DNA from: Methylocaldum szegediense
GTDB taxonomy: Bacteria; Pseudomonadota; Gammaproteobacteria; Methylococcales; Methylococcaceae
Direction: 5' to 3'
DNA length: 64,000 nt
Assembly (NCBI RefSeq): GCF_949769195.1
Contig: NZ_OX458333.1
Coordinates: 4,684,001 to 4,748,000, forward strand
Part shown: positions 47,357-57,436 of the stretch, one piece after another
Numbering within the stretch: the stretch's first letter is position 1
Layout of the letters: every line of letters begins with the position of its first letter
Translations under genes and position numbers: made by a program
The notes under the pieces: generated by a model
Databases searched by the model: none
What the model was told of the DNA's origin: nothing
Seen by the model: the letters and a program-made list of their open reading frames with translations, nothing else

Positions 47357-49057
47357 ATGAAAGAGCGTATGCGACCCAGCGAAGAAGAAGAGCTCAAGGC
47401 GCGCAGCCGCTATCTGCGGGGCACGATCGAAGAAAGCTTGGCCGACATCGCGACCGGTGCTGTGTCTCCGGACGATGCCAAGCTCCTCAAGTTCCATGGC
47501 ACCTATCAGCAGGATGACCGTGATCTCCGCAACGAGCGCCTGCGCCAGAAGCTGGAACCGGCCTACGGTTTCATGGTCCGGGTGCGGATGCCGGGCGGTG
47601 TCTGTAGCCCAAAGCAATGGCTGCAGCTGGACGAATTGGCTTGTCGCTATGGTCACGGTTCGCTCCGCATCACGACCCGCCAGACGTTTCAGTTTCATGG
47701 GGTGCTAAAGCGCCATCTCAAGGCGACCATCGCTGGCATCAATCACGCCTTGCTGAACACTATCGCCGCCTGCGGGGATGTCAATCGCAACGTGGTGTGC
47801 CACAACAATCCCTATCTTTCCCCGTTGCACGAAGAAATCTACGCGTGGGCCAAGCACCTCTCCGAGCACCTGTTGCCGAAGACGCGGGCCTACCATGAAA
47901 TCTGGCTGGACGGGGAACGCGTGGCCGGCACGCCGGCCGAAGAAGAACCCTTGTACGGTAAATGTTATCTGCCGCGAAAGTTCAAGATCGGCATCGCGTT
48001 ACCCCCCTACAACGACATTGATGTTTTTGCTCAGGACCTGGGATTCATCGCCATCGCCGAAGATAACGCATTGATCGGTTTTAACGTCGCCGTGGGCGGC
48101 GGGATGGGTATGAGCCACGGCGAACCCGCAACCTATCCGCGCCTTGCGGAGGTTATCGGTTTTTGCTCGCCCGATCGGCTGCTCGAAGTCGCGGAAAATG
48201 TCGTCAGGGTGCAGCGCGATTTCGGCGACCGGAGCAACCGCAAGCATGCTCGCCTTAAATACACGATCGATGATCGAGGCACGCCGTGGTTCAAGGCCGA
48301 GCTGGAATCGCGGCTCGGCTGGTCGCTCGAACCGGCCCGGCCGTTCCGTTTCGAAAGCACGGGCGACCGCTTCGGCTGGGTGCAAGACGAGCGCGGCGAA
48401 TGGCATTTGACTCTGGGTATCCTCAGCGGTCGCCTGAGAGACACGCCCGAGGTGGCGTGGTTGACGGCACTGCGCGAAATCGCGAGGGTTCACGAAGGCG
48501 ATTTTCGTTTGACGACCAATCAAAATCTGATCATCGCCAGAATTAGAGAAGCGACCAAACCCAAGATCGAAGCCTTGCTCGACCGGTATCGGATTCCGGA
48601 TGCTCAACACTGGAGCGGTTTGCGGCAGCATGCGCTGTCCTGCGTGGCACTTCCCACCTGCGGATTGGCCATGGCGGAGAGCGAGCGCTGGTTACCGACG
48701 CTGCTCGCGCGGCTCGAGCCTCTATTTAAAAAGGCCGGGTTGGAGAAAGACGCCATTACCTTGCGGGTTAGCGGTTGTCCCAACGGCTGTGCGCGTCCTT
48801 ATCTGGGTGAAATCGGGCTGGTAGGCAAGAGTCTTGGGAAGTACAGCCTCTATCTGGGTGCGGCTTTCGACGGCAGCCGCTTGAATACGCTGTATCGCGA
48901 CGGTCTTTCGGAAGACGAAGTCGTGGATACACTCGCGCCTATCATTGCGCATTTCGGGCGCGATCGCCGTCCGGCGGAATCATTCGGTGATTTCGTTGTG
49001 CGAGCGGGTTATGTCTCGGAATGCAATGCCGGACGCGAATTTCAGCGGTCGGCTTGA
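47357..49057 (+). CDS. cysI: Sulfite reductase hemoprotein beta subunit
   Basis: 566 residues from the ATG at 47357 with GAGGAGG upstream. Two ferredoxin-like/siroheme repeats: [18 protein letters not shown], and the cluster/siroheme cysteines in [15 protein letters not shown] and [16 protein letters not shown]. It reduces sulfite by six electrons to sulfide for cysteine synthesis. cysM lies 7.5 kb away. Operon with cysJ. Confidence 0.98.
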   Translation: MKERMRPSEEEELKARSRYLRGTIEESLADIATGAVSPDDAKLLKFHGTYQQDDRDLRNERLRQKLEPAYGFMVRVRMPGGVCSPKQWLQLDELACRYGHGSLRITTRQTFQFHGVLKRHLKATIAGINHALLNTIAACGDVNRNVVCHNNPYLSPLHEEIYAWAKHLSEHLLPKTRAYHEIWLDGERVAGTPAEEEPLYGKCYLPRKFKIGIALPPYNDIDVFAQDLGFIAIAEDNALIGFNVAVGGGMGMSHGEPATYPRLAEVIGFCSPDRLLEVAENVVRVQRDFGDRSNRKHARLKYTIDDRGTPWFKAELESRLGWSLEPARPFRFESTGDRFGWVQDERGEWHLTLGILSGRLRDTPEVAWLTALREIARVHEGDFRLTTNQNLIIARIREATKPKIEALLDRYRIPDAQHWSGLRQHALSCVALPTCGLAMAESERWLPTLLARLEPLFKKAGLEKDAITLRVSGCPNGCARPYLGEIGLVGKSLGKYSLYLGAAFDGSRLNTLYRDGLSEDEVVDTLAPIIAHFGRDRRPAESFGDFVVRAGYVSECNAGREFQRSA

Positions 49058-49496
49058 TCGGGCCGGTCCGCCCAAGTCCATATCGTTTATCCCTCGGCGT
49101 ATGTCGTTGTCCTAGCTGGAAGCCCGGTGTCGATGTGCGGGGCAGAGCGCCCAGCGGCGCCGCTTTTTGCTGCTCAAAATATCCTCAGACCGCCGAGCGA
49201 CATTCAGCACGTCCGTTCGCAGTTTCAGAGTGCGTCTCCGTTGCGGTGACGGAGAGAAATAACCGCGCCGTTCGTTCACGATTTTCCGCGATGCCTCCGG
49301 AATTCCGGGAAACGATTCGCCGGCGCATCGATCGGCGAAGCGCGAACGATCACTCATATGATGTTGACCTTTCTTCAAAAATTTGATTCTCTAGCTGATC
49401 ACTTTTTGTTGGCGGGCGAAAGGCTTCCGGCGGGTGGCGAGAGACCATCGGTCTTTTGGACCTAATCTTTACTTTCTTCTTTATGGGTTTTTCCTC
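49058..49496. other. Intergenic interval without recognised feature
   Basis: 440 bp between cysI and the sensor kinase. Overlapping short ORFs on both strands show no similarity to any family I know. An A/T-rich piece at 49360-49390 could be promoter sequence for the kinase operon. Confidence 0.5.
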
Positions 49497-51011
49497 ATGG
49501 ACGAAGCAGGCGACACAACCGAGTCCATCTTCCATAGGATTACGGAGAATACGCCGTATGCATTGGTCCTGGCCGACCAGGATGGCAGGATTGCCTTGGT
49601 CAACACCTATTTCGAACAATTGTTCGGCTATTCGAGGGACGAATTGCTCGGGCGGTCCATCGACGTACTTATTCCCGAGCGGTTCAGGATCGAGCACGAA
49701 GCGTACCGCCGACGCTTCAACGAATGTCCCGTACAAAAACCCATGAGCATGGGACGGGACCTGTATGCGTTGCGCAAGAACGGCGAGGAAATTCCCGTTG
49801 AAATCGCCCTTAGCCCGATACCCAACGGTGAAAAGCGTTATGTCTTGGCGGCGATTGCCGATATCACGCTGAGGAAGCACGGCGAGGAAGTTCTGCGGCA
49901 AAGCGAGGCGCGTCTGAACCTGGCCTTGAGTGCTGCAAACGCAGGAACCTGGGACTGGGATATTCTCAGGGATGCCGTCATGTGGTCGGAGGGCTCTTAT
50001 CGCCTGCTCGGACTCAAGCCGGGGGAGTGCGAGGCATCCGCCAAGAATTGGCTGGCAAGGGTACATCCCGATGACCGAGCTGTCGTAAAAGAAGCTGTGG
50101 ACGCGGTGATCAAGCGGGTCATGACGCAACGCCGGCAGGATGCGTTCGACCTGGAATATCGTGTATGCCATACCGACGGCAGCGTCCGGTGGGTCTATGA
50201 TCGCGGTCAGATTCTCTACGGCCGCGACGGTCGTCCCGTCCGCATGATCGGCATCATGCTCGACGTGACCGAGCGCAAGTTGGCGGAAGAGCGGCTTGCG
50301 GAGCAGGCACGGGAGTTGGCGCGTTCCAATTCGGAACTGCAAGAATTCGCGTATGTCGCATCCCATGACCTGCAGGAGCCTTTGCGGGCGGTGGCGGGCT
50401 GTGTGGAAATCATTCGTCGACGATATCAGGGGAAGCTGGACGCGCGGGCCGATGAGGTGATTACGCATGCGGTGGAAGGCGCAACACGCATGCAGAACCT
50501 GATCAACGATCTTCTGGCGTATTCTCGTATCGGCTCACGGGATCACCGGTTGGAGCCGACAGACTGCCAAGCGATCTTGGACGCCGTTCTCGCCAATCTC
50601 GAGGTCCCTATCAGTGAGAGCGGAGCGGTCGTTACCCGCGATGAATTGCCTACAATTTATGCGGATCCGGGTCAACTGATCCAGCTGTTTCAGAATTTGA
50701 TCAGCAACGCGATTAAATTCCGCAGCGACCGAAAACCCGAGATTCATGTGAGTGCGAAAAAGCAAAACCGCGAATGGATTTTCGCCGTCAGCGATAACGG
50801 GATTGGCATAGCGCCCGATTACTTCGAGCGGATATTCAGGATTTTTCAGCGCCTGCATGCACGGAACGAATATCCCGGCACCGGGATCGGTCTCGCCATT
50901 TGCAAACGAGTCGTGGAGCGGCACGGCGGGCGCATTTGGGTGGAATCCGAGCCGGGACATGGCACGATTTTTTATTTTACGTTTCCTACTGAAGCGGGAA
51001 TGATCCGATGA
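49497..51011 (+). CDS. PAS-PAS sensor histidine kinase
   Basis: 504 residues from the ATG at 49497. PAS 1 (residues ~12-130: [28 protein letters not shown]) and PAS 2 with PAC ([23 protein letters not shown]) precede a HisKA dimerisation helix with the phospho-acceptor in [14 protein letters not shown] and an ATPase with [14 protein letters not shown] and [18 protein letters not shown]. No transmembrane segment, so it is cytosolic. The SHDLQEPLR type is typical of phytochrome-related kinases paired with small Rcp1-like regulators, exactly what follows. The signal is unknown. Confidence 0.93.
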   Translation: MDEAGDTTESIFHRITENTPYALVLADQDGRIALVNTYFEQLFGYSRDELLGRSIDVLIPERFRIEHEAYRRRFNECPVQKPMSMGRDLYALRKNGEEIPVEIALSPIPNGEKRYVLAAIADITLRKHGEEVLRQSEARLNLALSAANAGTWDWDILRDAVMWSEGSYRLLGLKPGECEASAKNWLARVHPDDRAVVKEAVDAVIKRVMTQRRQDAFDLEYRVCHTDGSVRWVYDRGQILYGRDGRPVRMIGIMLDVTERKLAEERLAEQARELARSNSELQEFAYVASHDLQEPLRAVAGCVEIIRRRYQGKLDARADEVITHAVEGATRMQNLINDLLAYSRIGSRDHRLEPTDCQAILDAVLANLEVPISESGAVVTRDELPTIYADPGQLIQLFQNLISNAIKFRSDRKPEIHVSAKKQNREWIFAVSDNGIGIAPDYFERIFRIFQRLHARNEYPGTGIGLAICKRVVERHGGRIWVESEPGHGTIFYFTFPTEAGMIR

Positions 51012-51436
51012 ACCCCGTCAATATTCTATTGGTCGAAGATAGTCCGACCGATGTGCTTCTCACTCGGGAAGCGCTCGAGTCCGCGAAACTGCTCACCCAG
51101 CTCTTTGTTGTGGAGGACGGTGTAGAAGCCATCTCGTTTTTGCGGCGGGAGGGCATTTATGCCGACGCGCCACGCCCCGACCTCGTCCTTCTCGATCTCA
51201 ATCTGCCGAGGAAGGATGGCCGGGAGGTTCTCGCCGAGATCAAGAGCGACGCGGATCTAAAGATGATTCCTGTGGTGGTGATGACGGTTTCCAGCGCGGA
51301 GGAGGATATTCTTCGAGCATATGGTTTGCATGCTAACTGCTATATTACCAAGCCGGTCCATTTTGACAGTTTCGTCAAAGTGGTTCAGGCCATCGAGAGC
51401 TTTTGGTTTACGGTGGTAAGCCTTCCGTCACGGTAG
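51008..51436 (+). CDS. Single-domain response regulator, Rcp1-like
   Basis: 142 residues, receiver domain only: acidic pocket [10 protein letters not shown], phospho-acceptor Asp in [16 protein letters not shown], Thr in VVVMTVSS and Lys in CYITKPVHF. It overlaps the kinase stop by 4 nt. Such regulators often pass phosphate onward or bind partner kinases and do not bind DNA. Confidence 0.93.
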   Translation: MNPVNILLVEDSPTDVLLTREALESAKLLTQLFVVEDGVEAISFLRREGIYADAPRPDLVLLDLNLPRKDGREVLAEIKSDADLKMIPVVVMTVSSAEEDILRAYGLHANCYITKPVHFDSFVKVVQAIESFWFTVVSLPSR

Positions 51437-51445
51437 TTCTAGCCC

Positions 51446-52720
51446 ATGCAATCGCACTACCACGTCCTCCTGGTGGAGGACAGTCCGAGCGACGCTTTCC
51501 TGGTCGAGGAAACCTTGAGCCAGGTTGGCATGGTGCGCTTCGAGCTCGAACGGGTGGCGCGGTTCAGCGAGGTTGAGAAAATTTTGAGCCGACAGCGGTT
51601 CGACGTCATCCTATTGGATCTCAATTTGCCCGATACCGAGGGTGTCGATACCCTGGTGAAAGTCCGCGACCTGGCGGGTCCCATTCCCATCGTCGTCTTC
51701 ACCGGTCTGGACAACGAGGCCGTCGGTTTCCGACTGATTCAAGAAGGCGCTCAGGATTATGTCATCAAGGGCCAGTTTCAGGGCAACCTGCTCATTCGGT
51801 CTATCCGCTATGCCATAGAACGGAAGCGAATCGAGGAGGCTTTGAAAGAAGCGGACCGCCGCAAGGATGAATTTATCGCCATGCTGTCCCACGAGCTGCG
51901 TAACCCGCTCGCGCCTATCCGCAATGCGGTCGAGGTCTTGAAACAGCCGAACATAACGCCGTTTCACGTGGACTGGGCAAGGGGCATCATTGATCGCCAG
52001 TTGAGTCAGCTCACGCGCTTGGTCGACGATCTCCTGGACATAACGCGGCTCACGTGTGGCAAGGTGACCCTCAAGCGCCAATGCCTGGACCTCACGACAC
52101 CTGTTCTCCAAGCGATCGAAGCGAGCCGGCCGGTCATCGAGGCCAGTCAGCACGAGCTGTGCGTGCAATTGCCGTCCAAACCACTATTGGTCGAAGCCGA
52201 CTTCGCCCGGTTGACGCAGGTGTTTTCCAATCTTCTGGATAACGCGGCGAAATATACGAGCGCAGGAGGCGTTATTCGGTTGCGGGTCGAAGAGGAAGGC
52301 GAACGCGGTGTAGTACGGGTGCAGGACAACGGAATGGGCATTTCGCCTTCGAGTCTTCCGCACATCTTTGACTTGTTCACTCAGGAGCCGCGCTCGCTCG
52401 ATCGGGCACAAGGCGGTTTGGGCATCGGCTTGAGTCTAGTCAAACGTTTGGTGGAGATGCACGGCGGAGAGGTGGAAGCCTATAGCGCCGGCACCGGTGC
52501 CGGCAGCGAATTCGTAGTTCGGTTGCCCCTGATGGATTTGGATTCGTCTGAACACGTCCCGCAATTGCGGATATGCGAGGAACCAGAGGCGGTCCAAGCG
52601 GTACGTCAGGCCAAGTCTGAGCATCCGTTTTGCGGACTCGACCATAAGGCGCTCAAAGCGTTTTTTCATCGCTCCGAGCGCAGTTGCCTCCAGGACATTC
52701 TCTCTCTCGGTCACTCGTAG
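51446..52720 (+). CDS. Hybrid regulator: receiver domain fused to histidine kinase
   Basis: 424 residues. The N-terminal receiver (LLVEDSPSDAFLVEE, Asp in VILLDLNLPDTEGVD, Lys in YVIKGQF) is followed by a HisKA with AMLSHELRNPLAPIRNAVEVL and a HATPase with NLLDNAAKYT, DNGMGISP and GGLGIGLSLVKRLVEMHGG. The order receiver-then-kinase suggests control of the kinase by the upstream pair. About 50 residues at the C-terminus match no domain. The three genes form one unit. Confidence 0.92.
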   Translation: MQSHYHVLLVEDSPSDAFLVEETLSQVGMVRFELERVARFSEVEKILSRQRFDVILLDLNLPDTEGVDTLVKVRDLAGPIPIVVFTGLDNEAVGFRLIQEGAQDYVIKGQFQGNLLIRSIRYAIERKRIEEALKEADRRKDEFIAMLSHELRNPLAPIRNAVEVLKQPNITPFHVDWARGIIDRQLSQLTRLVDDLLDITRLTCGKVTLKRQCLDLTTPVLQAIEASRPVIEASQHELCVQLPSKPLLVEADFARLTQVFSNLLDNAAKYTSAGGVIRLRVEEEGERGVVRVQDNGMGISPSSLPHIFDLFTQEPRSLDRAQGGLGIGLSLVKRLVEMHGGEVEAYSAGTGAGSEFVVRLPLMDLDSSEHVPQLRICEEPEAVQAVRQAKSEHPFCGLDHKALKAFFHRSERSCLQDILSLGHS

Positions 52721-52955
52721 GTCACGAAGCAGCCGCGTTGAGGAAGCGCCGAACAGGTTGATGCCGTTCATGCCTTTCGTTCTGGCTTGGGCGCAGGTCA
52801 GTCGAAGGGCTTGAACAGAGATTCCTTCGGCTCTTTCGCCCGATGTACACGGCGAGAATGGGAATATCATCTGCCGAGCTCCGGTAGATAGGGAGACGCG
52901 AGAAAACGTCCTGCCGCCGGTTTTTCTCTCATGAAAGACCGGCGGACGTCGAATT

Positions 52956-53894
52956 TCATGCGGTGCGCCGGAGATCTTTCGGCAGCGAAAACACCACTTT
53001 TTCTTCGATTCCGCGGGTTTCCGTCACAACCTGTCCCCCCCACTCCTTGAGTTTGGCGACGACTTTGGTTACGAGAATTTCGGGAGCCGAGGCGCCGGCC
53101 GTCACGCCGATTTTTTGCGCACCCTCTATCCATTCCCGCTGTAGCTGATTGGCGTCATCGATCAAGTAGGCCGAACGTCCCAGTTTCTCGGCGATTTCTC
53201 TGAGCCGGTTGGAATTGGAGCTGTTGGGCGAGCCGACCACCAGGATGACGTCGCAATGAGCGGCGAGCTTTTTTACCGCATCCTGGCGATTCTGCGTCGC
53301 ATAGCAGATATCGTCTTTTCTCGGGCCGATGATATTGGGGAAACGCTTTTTCAAGGCATCCACGACGGCTTGGGTATCGTCGATGGAGAGCGTGGTTTGG
53401 GTAACGTAAGCCAGGTTGTCGGGATTTTTGACCTCGAGCGTTTCCACGTCCTCCGGGGACTCCACCAGATAAATCCCGCCGTCCGGGTTGTCATACTGTC
53501 CCATGGTGCCTTCGACTTCCGGATGGCCGGCATGACCGATGAAAACGATCTCCCTTCCAGCGTTCGCGTGTTGATGAACTTCGATATGAACCTTGGTGAC
53601 CAAGGGACAGGTCGCGTCGAAGACCTGGAGACCGCGTTCTTGGGCTTCCGCCTGGATAGCCTTGGATACCCCGTGCGCGCTGAAAATGACCGTGGCGTTT
53701 TCCGGTACTTCCGACAGGCTCTCGACGAAGACGGCTCCCCGAGCCCGCAAACCGTCGACCACGTAGCGGTTGTGGACCACTTCGTGCCGTACGTAAATCG
53801 GGGCTCCGAAGACCTCGATGGCGCGTTCGACGATCTCGATGGCGCGGTCGACGCCGGCGCAAAAACCGCGGGGATTGGCGAGAATGATTTCCAT
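52956..53894 (-). CDS. ispH: 4-hydroxy-3-methylbut-2-enyl diphosphate reductase
   Basis: 312 residues from the ATG at 53894, [21 protein letters not shown]; an upstream frame to 54206 overlaps the next gene and is rejected. The three [4Fe-4S] cysteines are in [14 protein letters not shown] and [11 protein letters not shown], and the catalytic Glu in GTMGQY region follows the family pattern. It is the last step of the MEP isoprenoid pathway, giving IPP and DMAPP. Confidence 0.97.
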   Translation of the reverse strand: MEIILANPRGFCAGVDRAIEIVERAIEVFGAPIYVRHEVVHNRYVVDGLRARGAVFVESLSEVPENATVIFSAHGVSKAIQAEAQERGLQVFDATCPLVTKVHIEVHQHANAGREIVFIGHAGHPEVEGTMGQYDNPDGGIYLVESPEDVETLEVKNPDNLAYVTQTTLSIDDTQAVVDALKKRFPNIIGPRKDDICYATQNRQDAVKKLAAHCDVILVVGSPNSSNSNRLREIAEKLGRSAYLIDDANQLQREWIEGAQKIGVTAGASAPEILVTKVVAKLKEWGGQVVTETRGIEEKVVFSLPKDLRRTA

Positions 53895-53955
53895 GGGCGT
53901 ACGGATGATTTCTGACTTAGAAGGTGGGAGATTCTTACATTTTAGGCATGCCGAA

Positions 53956-54525
53956 TCAATGCGGCGGTAGCGAAGGCGGGGGACGTTTCGGTTGCCACGT
54001 GATTTCCTGTCCACCGTCTTGCCGAGCCAGGATGCGGGCGGCCACGAATAAGAAGTCCGACAGACGATTGAGATAAGCGAGAGCGAGGTGATCCACGGGT
54101 TCCGTTTTTCCCAGGGACACCAAGACCCGCTCCGCCCGGCGACAGACGGTACGAGCGACATGACAGTGCGCTGCGGCCGGGTTTCCGCCGGGCAGTATGA
54201 AATCATCCAGCCAGGGGAGTTGCGTGTTGAAATGATCTAGCCATTGTTCCAGCCAGTCGATGTGACGCTGATCGATGGAGCGGCGTCCAAGGATGCACAG
54301 ATCCCCACCGAGATCGAACAGGATGTGTTGAATTTCGGTCAGGCAATCGCGCAGCGGCGACGACGGAACGTGAGCCAATACCAAACCGATATGGCTATTG
54401 AGCTCGTCCAGGGCGCCGTAAGCCGCGACGCGTGGAGCGTTCTTGTCGACCCTGGTGCCGTCGCCAAGTGCGGTTGTGCCCTCGTCGCCGGTACGCGTGT
54501 AGATTCGGGTGAGTCGGTGTCCCAT
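53956..54525 (-). CDS. Cob(I)alamin adenosyltransferase, PduO type
   Basis: 189 residues. The ATP-binding N-terminus [22 protein letters not shown], then [17 protein letters not shown], and the C-terminal [15 protein letters not shown] and [14 protein letters not shown] are diagnostic. It makes adenosylcobalamin, cofactor for methylmalonyl-CoA mutase and others. It lies between ispH and rraA on the same strand. Confidence 0.95.
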   Translation of the reverse strand: MGHRLTRIYTRTGDEGTTALGDGTRVDKNAPRVAAYGALDELNSHIGLVLAHVPSSPLRDCLTEIQHILFDLGGDLCILGRRSIDQRHIDWLEQWLDHFNTQLPWLDDFILPGGNPAAAHCHVARTVCRRAERVLVSLGKTEPVDHLALAYLNRLSDFLFVAARILARQDGGQEITWQPKRPPPSLPPH

Positions 54526-54527
54526 GC

Positions 54528-55013
54528 TCAGACCAGTTCGTTCTCGGACACGACAATGCCGTCTTCGTCGGCGTAGACGTAGTACCCGGTTCTGAAGTTG
54601 ATGCCGGCGAAAGTGACGAGGATATCCCGGTCGCCACCGCCTTTCTTGTGGCTTTTCAATGGATGGGTGTGCAGCGCCCGTATACCGATGGGAAGCCGAT
54701 TGATTTCCACCGAGTCGCGGATACAGCCGTAGACAATGATGCCCTGCCAGCCGTTATCGCAGGCGAGCTTGGCCAGATTGCCGCCGAGCAGGGCGCAACG
54801 GTGCGAACCGCCGCCGTCGACGACCAGAACCCGGTTCTCGACTTTTTCCTCGAGTACCGTTCGAAGCAGGACATTGTCCTCGAAAACCTTGAGGGTCGTG
54901 ACCCGTCCGCTGAAAGCGCTTTTGCCGCCGAAAGGGCGAAAAATCGGTTCGGCGATCTGAAGATGATGAGTGTCGGAGTATCGGTCGCAAAGGTCGGGAG
55001 TAGTGAACGTCAT
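54528..55013 (-). CDS. rraA: RraA-like regulator of ribonuclease E activity / aldolase family
   Basis: 161 residues from the ATG at 55013, the same length as E. coli RraA. TPDLCDRYSDTHHLQIAEPIF and the central VVDGGGSHRCALLGGNLAKLA are typical, as is IVYGCIRDSVEI. In E. coli RraA inhibits RNase E; several members of the family instead act as HMG/CHA aldolases, and that role cannot be ruled out. It is 2 bp upstream of the adenosyltransferase gene. Confidence 0.92.
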   Translation of the reverse strand: MTFTTPDLCDRYSDTHHLQIAEPIFRPFGGKSAFSGRVTTLKVFEDNVLLRTVLEEKVENRVLVVDGGGSHRCALLGGNLAKLACDNGWQGIIVYGCIRDSVEINRLPIGIRALHTHPLKSHKKGGGDRDILVTFAGINFRTGYYVYADEDGIVVSENELV

Positions 55014-55104
55014 GGTCGGTCTCCGCACGGTCGATGTGGAACACTTATGATAACCGACCGGTCCCGGCAGGTGGCCGTCTGGACCGGTTCAAGGGCTTTC
55101 GCGC

Positions 55105-56451
55105 TTACAGATACCGAGCGATCAATCCGTGTCGGCAATCGTCGACCGGCACGGGTATTCTGACGTTATAGCCGCCGCCCGGCGCTTCCTGCATGGGACG
55201 GCCGTGCTCATCCTCCATGTGCTGCAGCACCATATCGCGATTGCCTTGCGGCAGAATCAGTTCGAGCCGATCGCCCACAGCGAACTTGTTCTTCACCAAT
55301 ACGGCCGCAAGTCCCGAAGACTTGTCGAAATCGGCAATCTCTCCCACAAACTGTTGGCGGTGGCTTTCCGAGTGGCCGCGGATGTAGTTTTGATAGTCCT
55401 GCGAGTGATGGCGTACGTAGAAGCCATCGGTGTATCCGCGCTGAGCAAGGTTTTCCAGCACGCCCAACAGGGATGGGTCGAACGGCCGCCCGGCCAGGGC
55501 ATCGTCGATCGCTTTCCGGTAGACTTGGGCGGTGCGCGCCACGTAGTAATAGGATTTGGTGCGCCCTTCGATCTTGAGGCTGTCGACGCCCAGTTCGACC
55601 AGGCGTTGTACATGCTCCACGGCGCGCAAGTCTTTGGAGTTGAGGATATAGGTGCCGTGCTCGTCTTCCATGACCGGCATGAGTTCGCCCGGACGCGTTT
55701 CTTCCTCGAGAAAATAGACCTGGTCAGCCAGGGGGTGGCGGGGCTGATCGCCACAAGCCGAAACATTCCGGTTAAGGTCTGAGAGGGATAGTGTGAGCTG
55801 TCCGGGGACATAATCGCCCTCGGCGTTTTCTTCTGCGGGGGCCAGATCGTACTTCCAGCGGCAGGCGTTGGTGCAGGTACCCTGGTTCGGGTCGCGGTGA
55901 TTGAAATAGCCGGACAGCAGGCAGCGACCCGAGTAGGCGATGCACAAGGCGCCGTGCACGAACACTTCCAATTCCATGTCCGGACATTGCTGCCGGATTT
56001 CCGCAATTTCGTCCAGGGAGAGTTCGCGCGACAGAATGATCCGTTGGATCCCGACCGATTGCCAGAAACGCACCGCGGCATAATTCAAGGTATTGGCTTG
56101 AACCGAGAGATGGATTGGCATGTCCGGCCATGTTTCGCGGGCCAGCAAAATCAGTCCGGGATCGGCCATGATGAGAGCGTCCGGCCCCATCGCGACGATG
56201 GGCGTCAAATCCTTGATGAAGGTTTTGACCTTAGCGTTGTGCGGGAGCACGTTGGTCGCGAGATAGAAGGACTTGCCGCGTTCATGGGCTTCGCGGATGC
56301 CCGCCGCTAAATTTTTCTCCAGGAAGTCGTTGTTCCTGACCCGAAGGCTGTAGCGGGGCAGGCCGGCGTAGACCGCATCGGCGCCGTAAGCGAAGGCGTA
56401 GCGCATGTTCTTGAGGGTGCCTGCCGGGGACAGCAATTCGACTTTCTTCAT
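55105..56451 (-). CDS. U32 peptidase-family protein, YegQ/TrhP-like
   Basis: 448 residues. The signature VFVHGALCIAYSGRCLLSGYFNHRDPNQGTC with four cysteine positions and the N-terminal VELLSPAGTLKNMRYAFAYGADAVYAG define the U32 family. The YegQ-type C-terminal domain is present. E. coli YegQ (TrhP) is needed for 5-hydroxyuridine formation at tRNA wobble positions, and that is the most likely role. Confidence 0.9.
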   Translation of the reverse strand: MKKVELLSPAGTLKNMRYAFAYGADAVYAGLPRYSLRVRNNDFLEKNLAAGIREAHERGKSFYLATNVLPHNAKVKTFIKDLTPIVAMGPDALIMADPGLILLARETWPDMPIHLSVQANTLNYAAVRFWQSVGIQRIILSRELSLDEIAEIRQQCPDMELEVFVHGALCIAYSGRCLLSGYFNHRDPNQGTCTNACRWKYDLAPAEENAEGDYVPGQLTLSLSDLNRNVSACGDQPRHPLADQVYFLEEETRPGELMPVMEDEHGTYILNSKDLRAVEHVQRLVELGVDSLKIEGRTKSYYYVARTAQVYRKAIDDALAGRPFDPSLLGVLENLAQRGYTDGFYVRHHSQDYQNYIRGHSESHRQQFVGEIADFDKSSGLAAVLVKNKFAVGDRLELILPQGNRDMVLQHMEDEHGRPMQEAPGGGYNVRIPVPVDDCRHGLIARYL

Positions 56452-56543
56452 GGCACGAAACGTGAAATGGTAAAATCCGAGTATCTCGTATTATCCCATA
56501 GCCGAGCGTTCCGCTCAGGATTTTCAACCCCTAGAGAACGGCC

Positions 56544-57434
56544 ATGATTTTTCCCACCATCGAATCCTTTGTCGGAAATACGCCATTGGTCAGGTTGCAA
56601 CGTCTTCCTGGTGAGACGAGCAATATCGTTCTGGCCAAGCTGGAGGGCGACAATCCCGCGGGGTCGGTGAAGGACCGGCCGGCGCTCAGCATGATCAAGC
56701 GCGCCGAGGAGCGTGGCGAGATCAAGCCGGGCGACCGTCTGATCGAAGCCACTAGCGGCAACACCGGCATCGCTCTAGCCATGGCCGCAGCCATCAAGGG
56801 TTACAGGATGACGCTGATCATGCCGGAAAACATGAGCGTGGAACGGCGCGCTATCATGAAGGCATTCGGTGCCGAAATCATTCTGACACCCGCCGAAGGC
56901 AGCATGGAAGCAGCTATCGACCTGGCGCGGGCGATGGAGAAGCGCGGCGAAGGTCGAATCCTCGATCAGTTCTCCAATCCTGACAATCCGCGCGCCCATT
57001 ACGAAGGCACCGGCCCGGAGATCTGGCGCGATACCGAAGGTACGGTGACCCACTTCGTCAGCTCCATGGGAACCACCGGCACGATCATGGGGACGTCCAA
57101 GTTCTTGAAGGAGAAAAATCCAGCCATACAGATCGTCGGCGTGCAGCCCAAGGACGACGCCAAGATTCCCGGCATACGCCGATGGCCGAAGGAATACGTG
57201 CCGAAAATCTGCGACTTCAGTCGCATCGACCGTATCCTCGATGTGACGCAGGAGGAAGCGGAGGAGACGACCCGCCTGCTCGCGGCTAAGGAGGGTATTT
57301 TCGCCGGTATCTCGTCGGGCGGGGCGGTGTCGGCGGCCTTGCGCCTGTCCAAGGAAGTCGAGAATGCAGTGATTGTCGTCATCATCTGCGATCGCGGCGA
57401 CCGCTATTTGTCCACCGGCGTTTTTCCAGATTGA
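56544..57434 (+). CDS. cysM: Cysteine synthase B
   Basis: 296 residues, PLP fold-type II. The cofactor lysine is in NPAGSVKDRPALSMI, and TSGNTGIALAMAAA with GTTGTIMGTSK and SSGGAVSAAL form the phosphate and substrate loops. CysM joins O-acetylserine with sulfide or thiosulfate. Product length and the ending DRYLSTGVF fit CysM better than CysK. It is 2 bp upstream of rlmD. Confidence 0.96.
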   Translation: MIFPTIESFVGNTPLVRLQRLPGETSNIVLAKLEGDNPAGSVKDRPALSMIKRAEERGEIKPGDRLIEATSGNTGIALAMAAAIKGYRMTLIMPENMSVERRAIMKAFGAEIILTPAEGSMEAAIDLARAMEKRGEGRILDQFSNPDNPRAHYEGTGPEIWRDTEGTVTHFVSSMGTTGTIMGTSKFLKEKNPAIQIVGVQPKDDAKIPGIRRWPKEYVPKICDFSRIDRILDVTQEEAEETTRLLAAKEGIFAGISSGGAVSAALRLSKEVENAVIVVIICDRGDRYLSTGVFPD

Positions 57435-57436
57435 CC

